Source of the DNA: Verrucomicrobiota bacterium
GTDB lineage: Bacteria; Verrucomicrobiota; Verrucomicrobiia; Chthoniobacterales; UBA10450
DNA: 5,255 bases
NCBI GenBank assembly: GCA_003219945.1
Contig: QHQV01000338.1
Location: 1-5,255 of the forward strand
Direction: 5' to 3'
The notes under the pieces are model-generated. The model was not told the origin of the DNA. It ran no database searches and saw nothing but the letters and a program-made list of their open reading frames with translations. Below, one piece after another: positions 1 to 5,255 of this stretch. Both the position numbers and the translations under genes were made by a program. The stretch's first letter is position 1. The number at the start of each line of letters is the position of its first letter.

Positions 1-562
1 TGCCGACGAAACCTTTCGGCGTGATTCCGACGATTGTGAACGGACGGCCGTTAACGAGTAACTGCGAACCGACCACGCTTGGATTGAGATCGTGTTTCTG
101 CCAGTAACTGTAACTAACGATCGCGACCGGCACGTTGTGACCCGGCGTTTCCTCTTCCGGTAAAAAAGTGCGGCCTCGCGCCAGCGGAACACCGAGCACA
201 GAGAAATAGTTCGAGCTGACGATGGCGGCGAACGCGCGGCGGGTATCGCCCTTTTGACCCAAGCCAATCAGCGCGAGGTTGAAACTCATTGCATCGCTGA
301 AGACCGCGTTCTGCTCGCGGATGTCGAGATAAGTCGGATAAGAAAAACCACGAAATTTGTTCGGATCTTTCTTATCCTGGGAAAAGAGCTGCACCATTTC
401 ATGCGGCTTGGCGTAAGCAGGTGGCGCAAAGAAAAGCGTATTTACCAGGCTGAACACGGCCGTGTTCACTCCAATGCCGAGTGCAAGCACCGTGACCGCC
501 GCAATCGTGAACCCTGGTGCCTTAAATAACTGTCGAACAGCAAATCTAAGGTCCTGAACCAC
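1..562 (-). CDS. MacB-like ABC transporter permease, N-terminal part (truncated by window edge)
   Basis: This is the inner-membrane permease subunit of a MacB/FtsX-type ABC system, which uses ATP hydrolysis in the cytoplasm to drive movements of a periplasmic domain. Reading from GTG at 562 gives 187 codons without a stop, and the gene continues past position 1. Residues 4-17 hold the family hallmark LRFAVRQLFKAPGF. A first membrane helix follows at about 18-44 (ALGIGVNTAVFSLVN), then the start of the periplasmic MacB_PCD domain, with motifs such as SYPTYLDIR (74-82), NYFSVLGVPLARGRTF (118-133) and VNGRPFTIVGITPKGF (170-185). This arrangement matches the ~800-residue permeases common in Acidobacteria and also found in Verrucomicrobia. 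The full length cannot be seen here. The start lies 11 bases after the ATPase stop; AGGA overlapping that stop is a plausible ribosome site, and no ATG occurs nearby in frame. It is co-transcribed with the ATPase and adaptor. The substrate is unknown. Confidence 0.93.
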   Translation of the reverse strand, partial: MVQDLRFAVRQLFKAPGFTIAAVTVLALGIGVNTAVFSLVNTLFFAPPAYAKPHEMVQLFSQDKKDPNKFRGFSYPTYLDIREQNAVFSDAMSFNLALIGLGQKGDTRRAFAAIVSSNYFSVLGVPLARGRTFLPEEETPGHNVPVAIVSYSYWQKHDLNPSVVGSQLLVNGRPFTIVGITPKGFVG

Positions 563-573
563 GTTGGGTGTTC

Positions 574-1317
574 CTACGCTGCAATTCGATCTTCGACGAC
601 GCGACCATCAAACAAATGCACCGTGCGATCTGCGTGCTGAGCGAAACGCTCGTCGTGCGTAACCATGCAAATCGTCGCGCCGCCCTGATGCAGTTCGCGG
701 AGCAGATGCATGACAGCTTCGCCGTTATGCGAATCGAGGTTACCGGTCGGCTCGTCGGCTAGCAGAATCGCCGGTCTGCCGGCAAGCGCGCGCGCAACCG
801 CAACGCGCTGCTGTTGACCGCCAGAGAGCTGACTCGGCAGGTGTTTTGCTCGATGCGCCATGCCCACTCGCTCCAGGGATTCGGTGACTAGTGCTTTGCG
901 GTCACTCGCACCCGTACCGCGATAGGTGAGCGGTAATTCGACGTTCTCAAAAACCGTGAGGTCGCCAATCAAATTAAAACTTTGGAAGATGAAACCAATT
1001 TCGCGGTTACGGACGCGCGCTCGCTCCGCGAACGAAAGATTCGCGACCTCGTGACCTTTCAGCGCGTAACTGCCATCGGAAGGAGTATCCAGCAGACCGA
1101 GAATCGAAAGCAGCGTCGTCTTGCCGCAACCTGATGGTCCTGCGATGGAAACATATTCGCCCTCGCGAATATCGAGATGAATTCCCGAAAGCGCGTGCGT
1201 CTCTACTTCGTCAGTGAGAAACACTTTGGTTACACTGGCGAGCCGGATCAACGGTGCGTAGCCGTTTCCATCGAACTCGTTGGTTGATTCCTCTGCAGTT
1301 AGTTCAGTCGATTTCAT
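574..1317 (-). CDS. ABC transporter ATP-binding protein, MacB/LolD family
   Basis: This is the cytoplasmic ATPase that would power the adjacent permease. The 247-residue product has every expected nucleotide-binding motif: Walker A GPSGCGKT (60-67), Q-loop Gln112 in FIFQSFNL, signature LSGGQQQR (164-171), Walker B ILLADEP with catalytic Glu189, D-loop GNLD (192-195) and switch His221. The stretch around 112-130 (FNLIGDLTVFENVELPL) is typical of the MacB/LolD/FtsE group. The ATP-binding core begins near residue 24, so the first ~22 residues are an acidic extension not needed for the fold. The first few codons share a 13-bp repeat with the end of the upstream adaptor gene. The ATG at 1317 has no clear Shine-Dalgarno, but no better start precedes the conserved core. 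The gene lies 53 bases after the adaptor and 11 bases before the permease, which supports one operon. LolD-like lipoprotein release is a weaker alternative, because the neighbours are an adaptor and a MacB-like permease. Confidence 0.96.
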   Translation of the reverse strand: MKSTELTAEESTNEFDGNGYAPLIRLASVTKVFLTDEVETHALSGIHLDIREGEYVSIAGPSGCGKTTLLSILGLLDTPSDGSYALKGHEVANLSFAERARVRNREIGFIFQSFNLIGDLTVFENVELPLTYRGTGASDRKALVTESLERVGMAHRAKHLPSQLSGGQQQRVAVARALAGRPAILLADEPTGNLDSHNGEAVMHLLRELHQGGATICMVTHDERFAQHADRTVHLFDGRVVEDRIAA

Positions 1318-1383
1318 GTTGTTTATTGCTTTGATGTTTTAAATCAGAAATCAGATTCAGAAATCAACGCTTAGTTCAGTCGA
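1299..1383. repeat. 13-bp direct repeat joining the end of the adaptor gene to the start of the ATPase gene
   Basis: The plus-strand sequence TTAGTTCAGTCGA occurs at 1299-1311 and again at 1371-1383, 72 bp apart, and both copies continue with similar AT-rich bases. The right copy encodes the last adaptor residues and its stop codon. The left copy encodes ATPase residues 3-6. Thirteen identical bases this close together are unlikely by chance. A local duplication or slippage event at the gene junction is the likely explanation, and it may have supplied the dispensable N-terminal codons of the ATPase. Confidence 0.7.
1344..1366. repeat. Short tandem repeat in the adaptor-ATPase gap
   Basis: TCAGAAATCA occurs at 1344-1353 and again at 1357-1366, a 13-bp period, and makes up most of the 53-base gap between the adaptor stop and the ATPase start. 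The gap is clearly AT-richer than the genes around it. No ribosome site is evident in the bases before the ATPase ATG. The function is unknown; it may be a slippage-prone spacer. Confidence 0.65.
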
Positions 1384-2696
1384 ATTCTGTCGTGTGCGTC
1401 CCACGCGCTGGTGTCAGAAAGGATGACCTGATCTCCGGGTTGGAGACCGTCTAAAATCTGAATGGTGTTTACGGAACTCTTGCCCAGCTTGACCGGAGTA
1501 CGAACGGCTTCCGAAGTGCCGCTTACAATTTTGAACATGCCGACGGTGTTGTTCTCCTGGCCGAACGCCGGACGGCCGACGAAAATTACGTCATCGAGGT
1601 GCTCGAGCTCGATTGTTCCATCAACGCTGAGATCGGGCCGCGCGCCCTTCGGCAGCGCCTGATCAAACGCGACCTCCACATTGACCGTCCCCTGCTCTAC
1701 GGCGGGATCAACGCGCGTGACGTGGCCATTCGCGACACCGTTGCGAGTGTCGATCACAGCTTTCTGACCAATCTGAATGTCCTTCGCCTGAGTCTCAGCG
1801 ATCTTGACCTGCGCTTTCAGCTTCGTCGGGTCCGCGACGCGCGCGAGGTTATCGCCGATTTTCAGGCGCTGTCCGATTTGCACAGGCAACTGTTGCAGGA
1901 CTCCAGACATGCCGGCGCGTACATGCAGCGCTTCCACCTGGTCAGCCTTCAACCTGGCAAGTTCTTTGGCCTGGTCGACCGCGGCCTGCTTCGACGCTAC
2001 TTGTGGATCAATCGACTCGTGCGCAAACTGCAGCCGCTTTTGTTCGATCTCATTGCGATTTGCCAGTTCGGCCTCTTTTACTTTTGACGTTTTGTATTGC
2101 AGCTCGGCAACCAAACCGTTTTTTGCCAACTGATCGTTGGTCTCGCGCTCCATCTTCGCCTGCTCGTAATCTGATTTAACTTTCGCTGTAGTTGCTTCCT
2201 GATCGAGCAACTCGCGCTGTAATGTCGCGCGCAATGTAGTTAGCTCCGCTTCTGCGGCAGTGGCTTTGGATTGGGCGTCGTGCGCAGCTTGTTCGAGCTC
2301 AGGACTGGTCATTTCCAAAATCACCGAGTCCGGTTCCACATGCGTCCCAGGCCAGATATTTATTTTCTCCACCCGCCCCTCGGTGTTTGCCGGAATCCAG
2401 CGAATGTCTTCAGGAACGAGAGTGCCGAGGCCGCGTACCTGTCGCACCATCGGACCGCGTTTAACGGTGTCGACCCAAACCGTCGACCGATCGACGCTCG
2501 GCACGGCGGGTTTCAAGCGAGAAATTGCGATTGTCGCCAGAATCAAACCCAACGCGGACGCCGCGATAATCATGATGCGACGCTTGCGCTTTTTAGCAGC
2601 GACGCCTGTGCGCGGCACGTCCATCGAGGAAAGATTCGGCGCAAAACCGGCCGGACGCACAATTGTTTGGTCTGTTGGTTTTCGGTCTGGAATCAC
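1371..2696 (-). CDS. HlyD/AcrA-type periplasmic adaptor (membrane fusion protein)
   Basis: This adaptor would connect the inner-membrane ABC transporter across the periplasm, usually to an outer-membrane channel. The 441-residue product has a basic N-terminal cytoplasmic tail (KKRKRR at 35-40) and one membrane anchor at about 41-59 (IMIIAASALGLILATIAI). The first half of the lipoyl domain is at about 97-131 (GRVEKINIWPGTHVEPDSVI). A long charged, Ala/Glu/Lys-rich coiled-coil hairpin spans about 133-255. The second lipoyl half is at about 256-288 (ALHVRAGMSGVLQQLPVQIGQ), a beta-barrel domain at about 292-365, and a membrane-proximal domain at 366-441 ending LDGLQPGDQVILSD. It has no lipoprotein cysteine, so anchoring is by the helix. 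Translation from GTG at 2696, 14 bases after the small gene's stop, has no good Shine-Dalgarno and may depend on coupling. ATG at residue 25 is a possible alternative. It is co-transcribed with the ATPase and permease; no TolC-like channel is in the window. Confidence 0.94.
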   Translation of the reverse strand: MIPDRKPTDQTIVRPAGFAPNLSSMDVPRTGVAAKKRKRRIMIIAASALGLILATIAISRLKPAVPSVDRSTVWVDTVKRGPMVRQVRGLGTLVPEDIRWIPANTEGRVEKINIWPGTHVEPDSVILEMTSPELEQAAHDAQSKATAAEAELTTLRATLQRELLDQEATTAKVKSDYEQAKMERETNDQLAKNGLVAELQYKTSKVKEAELANRNEIEQKRLQFAHESIDPQVASKQAAVDQAKELARLKADQVEALHVRAGMSGVLQQLPVQIGQRLKIGDNLARVADPTKLKAQVKIAETQAKDIQIGQKAVIDTRNGVANGHVTRVDPAVEQGTVNVEVAFDQALPKGARPDLSVDGTIELEHLDDVIFVGRPAFGQENNTVGMFKIVSGTSEAVRTPVKLGKSSVNTIQILDGLQPGDQVILSDTSAWDAHDRIRLN

Positions 2697-2710
2697 GGTT
2701 TTCGTTTGGG

Positions 2711-2986
2711 TCAGAACAGAGGAAGAACGTTAAGGAGGTGGAGCACCGCGGATATCCCGGTCGCAATCGGCATGATGGTCATGCCAATGAGCGCGGTGAA
2801 CACAGCCGCTTCGCTGAGGAATTCGCGGTTCGCTTCAGCGTCGAAGTAATCGCGAGTGATGTCGCGCAATGATTTCGATGTCTGAACGCATGGCGCGCTT
2901 GAACCGTTGAGGATCGGCGCGTGATAATGATAAGCGACGAGCGGAAACTTGCGCGTGCTCGGGTGGGTCTTTGGCAATGGTTTCAT
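2711..2986 (-). CDS. Small hypothetical protein with a hydrophobic C-terminal segment, first gene of the sigma-54 operon
   Basis: I do not recognise this 91-residue protein. Its first ~40 residues are basic and proline-containing with a His/Tyr patch (AYHYHAP, 18-24). Residues 40-60 are charged and probably helical (LRDITRDYFDAEANREFLSE). Residues 61-91 are strongly hydrophobic with several small residues and prolines, enough for one membrane segment, which would leave almost nothing beyond the membrane. The gene is well supported by signals: AGGAGC sits seven bases before the ATG, and an exact-consensus sigma-54 promoter lies about 75 bases upstream. It ends 14 bases before the adaptor gene. 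Its place as leader gene suggests it is a membrane accessory, regulator or assembly partner of the ABC machine, but this is inference from position only. The absence of any competing gene on the other strand and the fit of gap sizes favour a real gene. Confidence 0.75.
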   Translation of the reverse strand: MKPLPKTHPSTRKFPLVAYHYHAPILNGSSAPCVQTSKSLRDITRDYFDAEANREFLSEAAVFTALIGMTIMPIATGISAVLHLLNVLPLF

Positions 2987-2992
2987 TTTTTA

Positions 2993-2998
2993 GCTCCT
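2993..2998 (-). promoter_or_regulatory. Strong Shine-Dalgarno of the 91-codon gene
   Basis: The minus strand reads AGGAGC, with seven A/T-rich bases (TAAAAAA type) before the ATG at 2986. It is by far the best ribosome site in the window. It fixes the start of the small gene and suggests that most translation of the operon begins here. Confidence 0.8.
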
Positions 2999-3061
2999 AT
3001 AGTGAGAGGTGTTTGGCATGTTTATTGGATTCAAAAATAATCGTGATCTTCCTCCGGCTGT

Positions 3062-3077
3062 TGCAATGGCCATGCCA
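3062..3077 (-). promoter_or_regulatory. Sigma-54 (-24/-12) promoter of the efflux operon
   Basis: The minus strand reads TGGCATGGCCATTGCA. This fits the sigma-54 consensus TGGCAYR-N4-TTGCW at every defined position, with GG and GC separated by exactly 10 bases. Transcription would start near 3051, leaving a leader of about 65 bases before the ATG at 2986. A sigma-54 promoter is silent without an AAA+ activator, and the C-terminal part of such an activator is encoded in the same cluster (5255 to 4759). It therefore probably controls the small protein, adaptor, ATPase and permease genes as one unit. Confidence 0.88.
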
Positions 3078-3174
3078 GCCAGAAAACAAAGTCATAAGCG
3101 GCTGATGCTCAGTAATTAAACTTTGTCGATCTTTTCGGCGGGCTTGTTTGGCTTATCCGCTTGTGGGATTCCGT

Positions 3175-3192
3175 CGTCCCAACTTTGGGACG
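3175..3192. promoter_or_regulatory. Perfect inverted repeat, candidate enhancer site for the sigma-54 activator
   Basis: CGTCCCAA and TTGGGACG are exact inverted copies separated by CT, giving an 18-bp site. Its centre lies about 132 bp upstream of the predicted start point, within the range usual for NtrC-family enhancer sites. The two-base centre is too tight for an RNA hairpin loop without losing pairs, and no T-run follows on the minus strand. A dimeric protein-binding site is therefore a better reading than a terminator. That the neighbouring activator binds it is inference. Confidence 0.6.
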
Positions 3193-3228
3193 GTTTTGGA
3201 GTGCAGCCACGTATCGCCAGCTTTTAAA

Positions 3229-3246
3229 GCGCGAATGTGTTCGCGC
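3229..3246. promoter_or_regulatory. Perfect inverted repeat just after the kinase gene (weak terminator or second operator)
   Basis: GCGCGAA and TTCGCGC pair exactly around a four-base loop (TGTG), beginning 10 bases after the kinase stop in the direction of transcription. As RNA this is a stable 7-bp hairpin, but it is followed on the minus strand only by TTTAAAAG, a poor U-tract, so it would be a weak terminator at best. It differs in sequence from the 3175-3192 palindrome, so the two are unlikely to bind the same protein equally. Their centres are 54 bp apart, close to five helical turns. Confidence 0.5.
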
Positions 3247-3256
3247 AGTCCAAAAA

Positions 3257-4588
3257 TTATTTCGGCAGGCGCAGCAAAGCTTGCACGCCCTGGCGATCCT
3301 CTCGGTTCATGAGCACCAGAGTGCCGTCGTGGGCTTCGGCAATTTGACGGCTCAATGGGAGACCAATTCCCGAGCCGTCTGGCTTCGTAGTAAAGAACGG
3401 AACGAAGAGATTGGCGGGGTTCATGATGCCGGGACCTTCGTCTTCAACAACGATCTCAACGCAATTTCCTTTCTCCCGCCATCCAAGCGTGACGTTTCCA
3501 TGCGTTTCAAGCGCGGCATCAACAGCGTTGTGCACCAGGTTGATCAGCGCTTGCTCAATCTGCGCCGCGTCTGCGCGAATAGTCGCTCGCGGACCCGGCC
3601 GGACTTCAACCTTGAGCCTGGGTTCCAAATCGACAACACGTTGTACCAGCTTGGCAAGATCGATGTTTTGTTTTTGAGGCGGCGGAAGTTTTGTCAGCCG
3701 CGTGTAAGCTTGCAGGAAACGGCTCAGCGAATCGGCGCGCGAGGCGATGGAGTTCAACCCGGAGCTTGCATCATCTTTCCAGTCCGTTGGGAGAGGCTCG
3801 CGCCGCAACAGCGATTCCAAACTGGCCGCAAGTGACTTGATCGGCGCCAACGAGTTGTTCATTTCATGGCCAAGCACGCGCACGAGTCGCTGCCATGCCC
3901 GGCGTTCCTCTTCGCGCAGCGTGCGGCTCAGATCCGTCAACACGAGTAATTCGTGCGGTAAACCCTGTTCGCGAAATGTGCTCCGGCGAATGCCCCAACG
4001 GCCCGATCCCCCTGGGAAATTCAGCGTCAGCGGCTCGTCATCGCCCGCACCGAAACAAGCTCGCAAGCCAAGTTCCCGCGCGGTTTTGCCTAACAACTTG
4101 TCCATTGGTCGCCCCAGCAAAGTCTCACCGGCGCGATTGATCAGGCGGAGACGCCGTTCGGGATCGAAGGTGAAAATCGCCACATCGATTTCGCTCATGA
4201 TCGTGCGCAGCAGCGCGGTGGCTTCAAAGGCGCCCAGGCGCTGCTGACGCAAGGTTTCGCCGAGCGAATTCACTTCGAGCAGGACTTCGCCCAACGCAGT
4301 ACCTTCGCGAGCGCCTCTCGCGCGGATGGAGTAATCGCCCTCCCGTAATGCCGCGAGCAGGTTAGAAAGAGTTTGCAATGGACGAACCGCGTGCTCGCGA
4401 GTGCTCAAAATGAATGCAGCCATGCAGCCAACAATCACAATCGTAAGTGTCCACTGTACTTTCGACGTGTGATCGCCGAACCAAAGGAGCGCAAGCGCAA
4501 TGACGATTGCAGGCGCGGCCGCCAGAAACGTGAGCCAGGTCAGCTTTCCTTCGTAGGAAAGCCGGCGTTTTTTGCGCGGGCGAGTCAT
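3257..4588 (-). CDS. NtrY-like membrane sensor histidine kinase (HAMP-PAS-HATPase)
   Basis: This two-component sensor kinase probably phosphorylates the adjacent sigma-54 activator. From ATG at 4588 the product is 443 residues. It has a basic N-terminus, two membrane helices at about 17-37 and 44-62 with only a very short outside loop, a HAMP-type linker at about 67-117, and a PAS domain at about 125-222. The phospho-acceptor box is VLGHEMNNSLAPIK with His241. The ATP-binding domain carries the N-box INLVHNAVDAA (349-359), G1 DEGPGI (383-388), F-box FVPFFTTK (395-402) and G2 GSGIGL (405-410). With almost no periplasmic part, the signal is probably sensed in the membrane or by the cytoplasmic PAS domain. 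The frame stays open upstream to GTG at 4762, which overlaps the activator stop. That extension is the translated palindromic element, is unlike any kinase N-terminus, and is probably not protein. The Shine-Dalgarno before 4588 is weak (GGCGAG). Confidence 0.93.
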   Translation of the reverse strand: MTRPRKKRRLSYEGKLTWLTFLAAAPAIVIALALLWFGDHTSKVQWTLTIVIVGCMAAFILSTREHAVRPLQTLSNLLAALREGDYSIRARGAREGTALGEVLLEVNSLGETLRQQRLGAFEATALLRTIMSEIDVAIFTFDPERRLRLINRAGETLLGRPMDKLLGKTARELGLRACFGAGDDEPLTLNFPGGSGRWGIRRSTFREQGLPHELLVLTDLSRTLREEERRAWQRLVRVLGHEMNNSLAPIKSLAASLESLLRREPLPTDWKDDASSGLNSIASRADSLSRFLQAYTRLTKLPPPQKQNIDLAKLVQRVVDLEPRLKVEVRPGPRATIRADAAQIEQALINLVHNAVDAALETHGNVTLGWREKGNCVEIVVEDEGPGIMNPANLFVPFFTTKPDGSGIGLPLSRQIAEAHDGTLVLMNREDRQGVQALLRLPK

Positions 4589-4631
4589 GCGTGCTCGCCG
4601 CGTCCGGGTCGCGCACACGTCTCGCGTGTTG

Positions 4632-4652
4632 GTTTCGGCGTCGCGCCGAAAC
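4632..4652. repeat. Perfect hairpin inside the palindromic element
   Basis: GTTTCGGCG (4632-4640) and CGCCGAAAC (4644-4652) are exact inverted copies with a three-base loop, TCG. This 9-bp stem is the strongest hairpin in the window. On the plus strand it is followed by a T-containing stretch (AATCTTTTG), but no plus-strand gene ends here, so a terminator role is unlikely. It is best read as part of the repeat element. Confidence 0.8.
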
Positions 4653-4704
4653 AATCTTTTGTTATGCGTCGCAGCATTGGCCATTCCGAATGTGAAAGAA
4701 AAGT

Positions 4705-4716
4705 TCGCGATCGCGA
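4705..4716. repeat. 12-bp perfect palindrome TCGCGATCGCGA
   Basis: A self-complementary 12-mer containing GCGATCGC lies within the palindromic element, next to a GCGAG/CTCGC stem. It is probably structural in the element rather than an operator, because it lies between two co-oriented genes with no promoter visible beside it. Confidence 0.6.
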
Positions 4717-4758
4717 GGACGCGCTCGCCAGCACGCGAGGGCGCGTGCGCTCCCCAGA

Positions 4759-5255
4759 TCACAAACCATATTGTTGCAGACGCCGGTAGAACGCGCTTCT
4801 GCTCAACCCGAGTGCCTCTGCGGCCTTACGGGCGTTGCCGTTATTTCGAGCCAAAGCTTTCTTGATCAGAAAAGCTTCCACGTCTTCGAGACTCATCTCC
4901 TCAACATTCCGCGATTCAGAACTGCCGGTCGTTAGGCCGAGATCGGCTGCGCGAATTTGCCGGTCTTTCGTCATTAGCACGGCGCGCTCCACAACGTGGT
5001 CGAGCTCGCGGATGTTTCCAGGAAACCGATGCTGCAGCAGGCGCTCGCGCGCGCTTTCATCAAAACCGCCAACCTGTTTGCGATAACGCTCTGTGTGTTG
5101 ACGAAGAAAGCTGTTCGCCAGCGGCATGATGTCCTCGCGTCGATCGCGCAATGGCGGTAATTCGATCTCAATCGTATTTAGCCGAAAAAGGAGGTCCTGC
5201 CGAAAGCGACCGGCTGCAATCTCACTCTCCAGATTTGCGTTTGTTGCGGAGATGA
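4759..5255 (-). CDS. Sigma-54-dependent NtrC-family transcriptional activator, C-terminal part (start off window)
   Basis: This is the C-terminal 164 residues of an enhancer-binding protein that uses ATP to open sigma-54 promoters. The visible part starts in the AAA+ domain at ISATNANLE, continues through GRFRQDLLFRLNTIEIELPPL (visible residues 15-35) and RDRREDI, and reaches the sensor II helix FPGNIRELDHVVERAVLM (77-94). A linker of about 30 residues leads to a Fis-type helix-turn-helix at about 121-164, with the recognition region ARKAAEALGLSRSAFYRRLQ. Walker A, Walker B, the GAFTGA loop and any receiver domain would be upstream of the window. The next gene is a histidine kinase, so it is probably a response regulator, but the receiver is not seen. 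The likely target is the -24/-12 promoter at 3062-3077. The gene ends in TGA three bases before the palindromic element. Confidence 0.95.
   Translation of the reverse strand, partial: ISATNANLESEIAAGRFRQDLLFRLNTIEIELPPLRDRREDIMPLANSFLRQHTERYRKQVGGFDESARERLLQHRFPGNIRELDHVVERAVLMTKDRQIRAADLGLTTGSSESRNVEEMSLEDVEAFLIKKALARNNGNARKAAEALGLSRSAFYRRLQQYGL

Larger units (their letters stand above)
4606..4755. repeat. Palindromic intergenic element with imperfect terminal inverted repeats (REP/MITE-like)
   Basis: The ends 4606-4632 and 4728-4755 are imperfect inverted copies: about 22 of 28 aligned positions match, including GCGCAC and CTCGCGTG. Each end is also a small hairpin by itself: ACACG/CGTGT at 4615-4629, and GCACGCG/CGCGTGC at 4731-4748. 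Inside are a 21-base perfect hairpin (4632-4652), a 12-bp palindrome (4705-4716) and a GCGAG/CTCGC stem (4713-4728). The element fills nearly the whole gap between activator stop and kinase start. It has no coding capacity of its own, as expected of a non-autonomous element. From memory, soil Verrucomicrobia carry many similar dispersed sequences, but I cannot verify this here. As RNA it would be highly folded and might reduce or process the message between activator and kinase. Confidence 0.72.

Noticed and set aside
1318..1370. Separate sigma-70 promoter for the ATPase-permease pair
   Set aside because: The gap is AT-rich and TTGATT could pass as a -35 element, but no convincing -10 sits at the right spacing and the tandem repeat makes chance matches likely.
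1599..2087. Plus-strand open frame of 162 codons inside the adaptor gene
   Set aside because: It lies wholly antisense to a well-supported adaptor with clear domains, has no recognisable motif, and is explained by the codon use of the real gene.
2271..2849. Plus-strand open frame of 192 codons across the adaptor start and the small gene
   Set aside because: It is antisense to two genes with proper signals, is arginine- and histidine-rich in the manner of a shadow frame, and lacks any domain or supporting promoter.
3229..3246. Strong intrinsic terminator after the kinase gene
   Set aside because: The hairpin is good, but only TTTAAAAG follows it on the transcribed strand. It is kept as a palindrome with a possible weak terminator role rather than a firm call.
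3161..3835. Plus-strand open frame of 224 codons opposite the kinase C-terminus and control region
   Set aside because: The opposite strand encodes the conserved kinase ATP-binding motifs. This frame has no motifs and would run through the promoter-proximal palindromes.
4606..4755. CRISPR-like or attachment-site repeat
   Set aside because: There is a single unit with inverted rather than regularly spaced direct repeats, and no cas, integrase or tRNA sequence nearby.

Overview
The window is a slice of a soil-type Gram-negative genome of moderately high GC. Every convincing gene lies on the minus strand, so the region is transcribed from right to left. The permease N-terminus is of the MacB-like type that is abundant in Acidobacteria ('ADOP' permeases) and common in soil Verrucomicrobia. 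The intergenic palindromic element resembles dispersed elements I associate, from memory only, with soil Verrucomicrobia. I would place the source in one of these two phyla and cannot decide between them from this window.

Layout in transcription order: (1) the C-terminal part of a sigma-54-dependent NtrC-family activator (5255 to 4759, its start is off the window); (2) a 170-base gap filled almost entirely by a ~150-bp palindromic element with imperfect terminal inverted repeats (4606-4755); (3) an NtrY-like membrane histidine kinase (4588 to 3257); (4) a 270-base control region (2987-3256) holding two perfect inverted repeats, an exact-consensus sigma-54 (-24/-12) promoter and a strong Shine-Dalgarno; (5) a 91-codon gene for an unrecognised small protein with a hydrophobic C-terminus (2986 to 2711); (6) an HlyD/AcrA-type periplasmic adaptor (2696 to 1371); (7) a MacB/LolD-type ABC ATPase (1317 to 574); (8) the N-terminal 187 codons of a MacB-like permease (562 to 1, running off the window).

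The parts read as one regulated module. The kinase would phosphorylate the sigma-54 activator. The activator would bind an upstream palindrome and switch on the -24/-12 promoter, producing the small membrane protein together with a tripartite-type ABC export or membrane-remodelling machine. The genes themselves belong to known families. The least described parts are the small protein at the head of the sigma-54 operon, the palindromic control sites, and the mobile-looking element between activator and kinase, which also creates a misleading in-frame upstream start for the kinase. No RNA genes, CRISPR arrays or transposase genes were seen.
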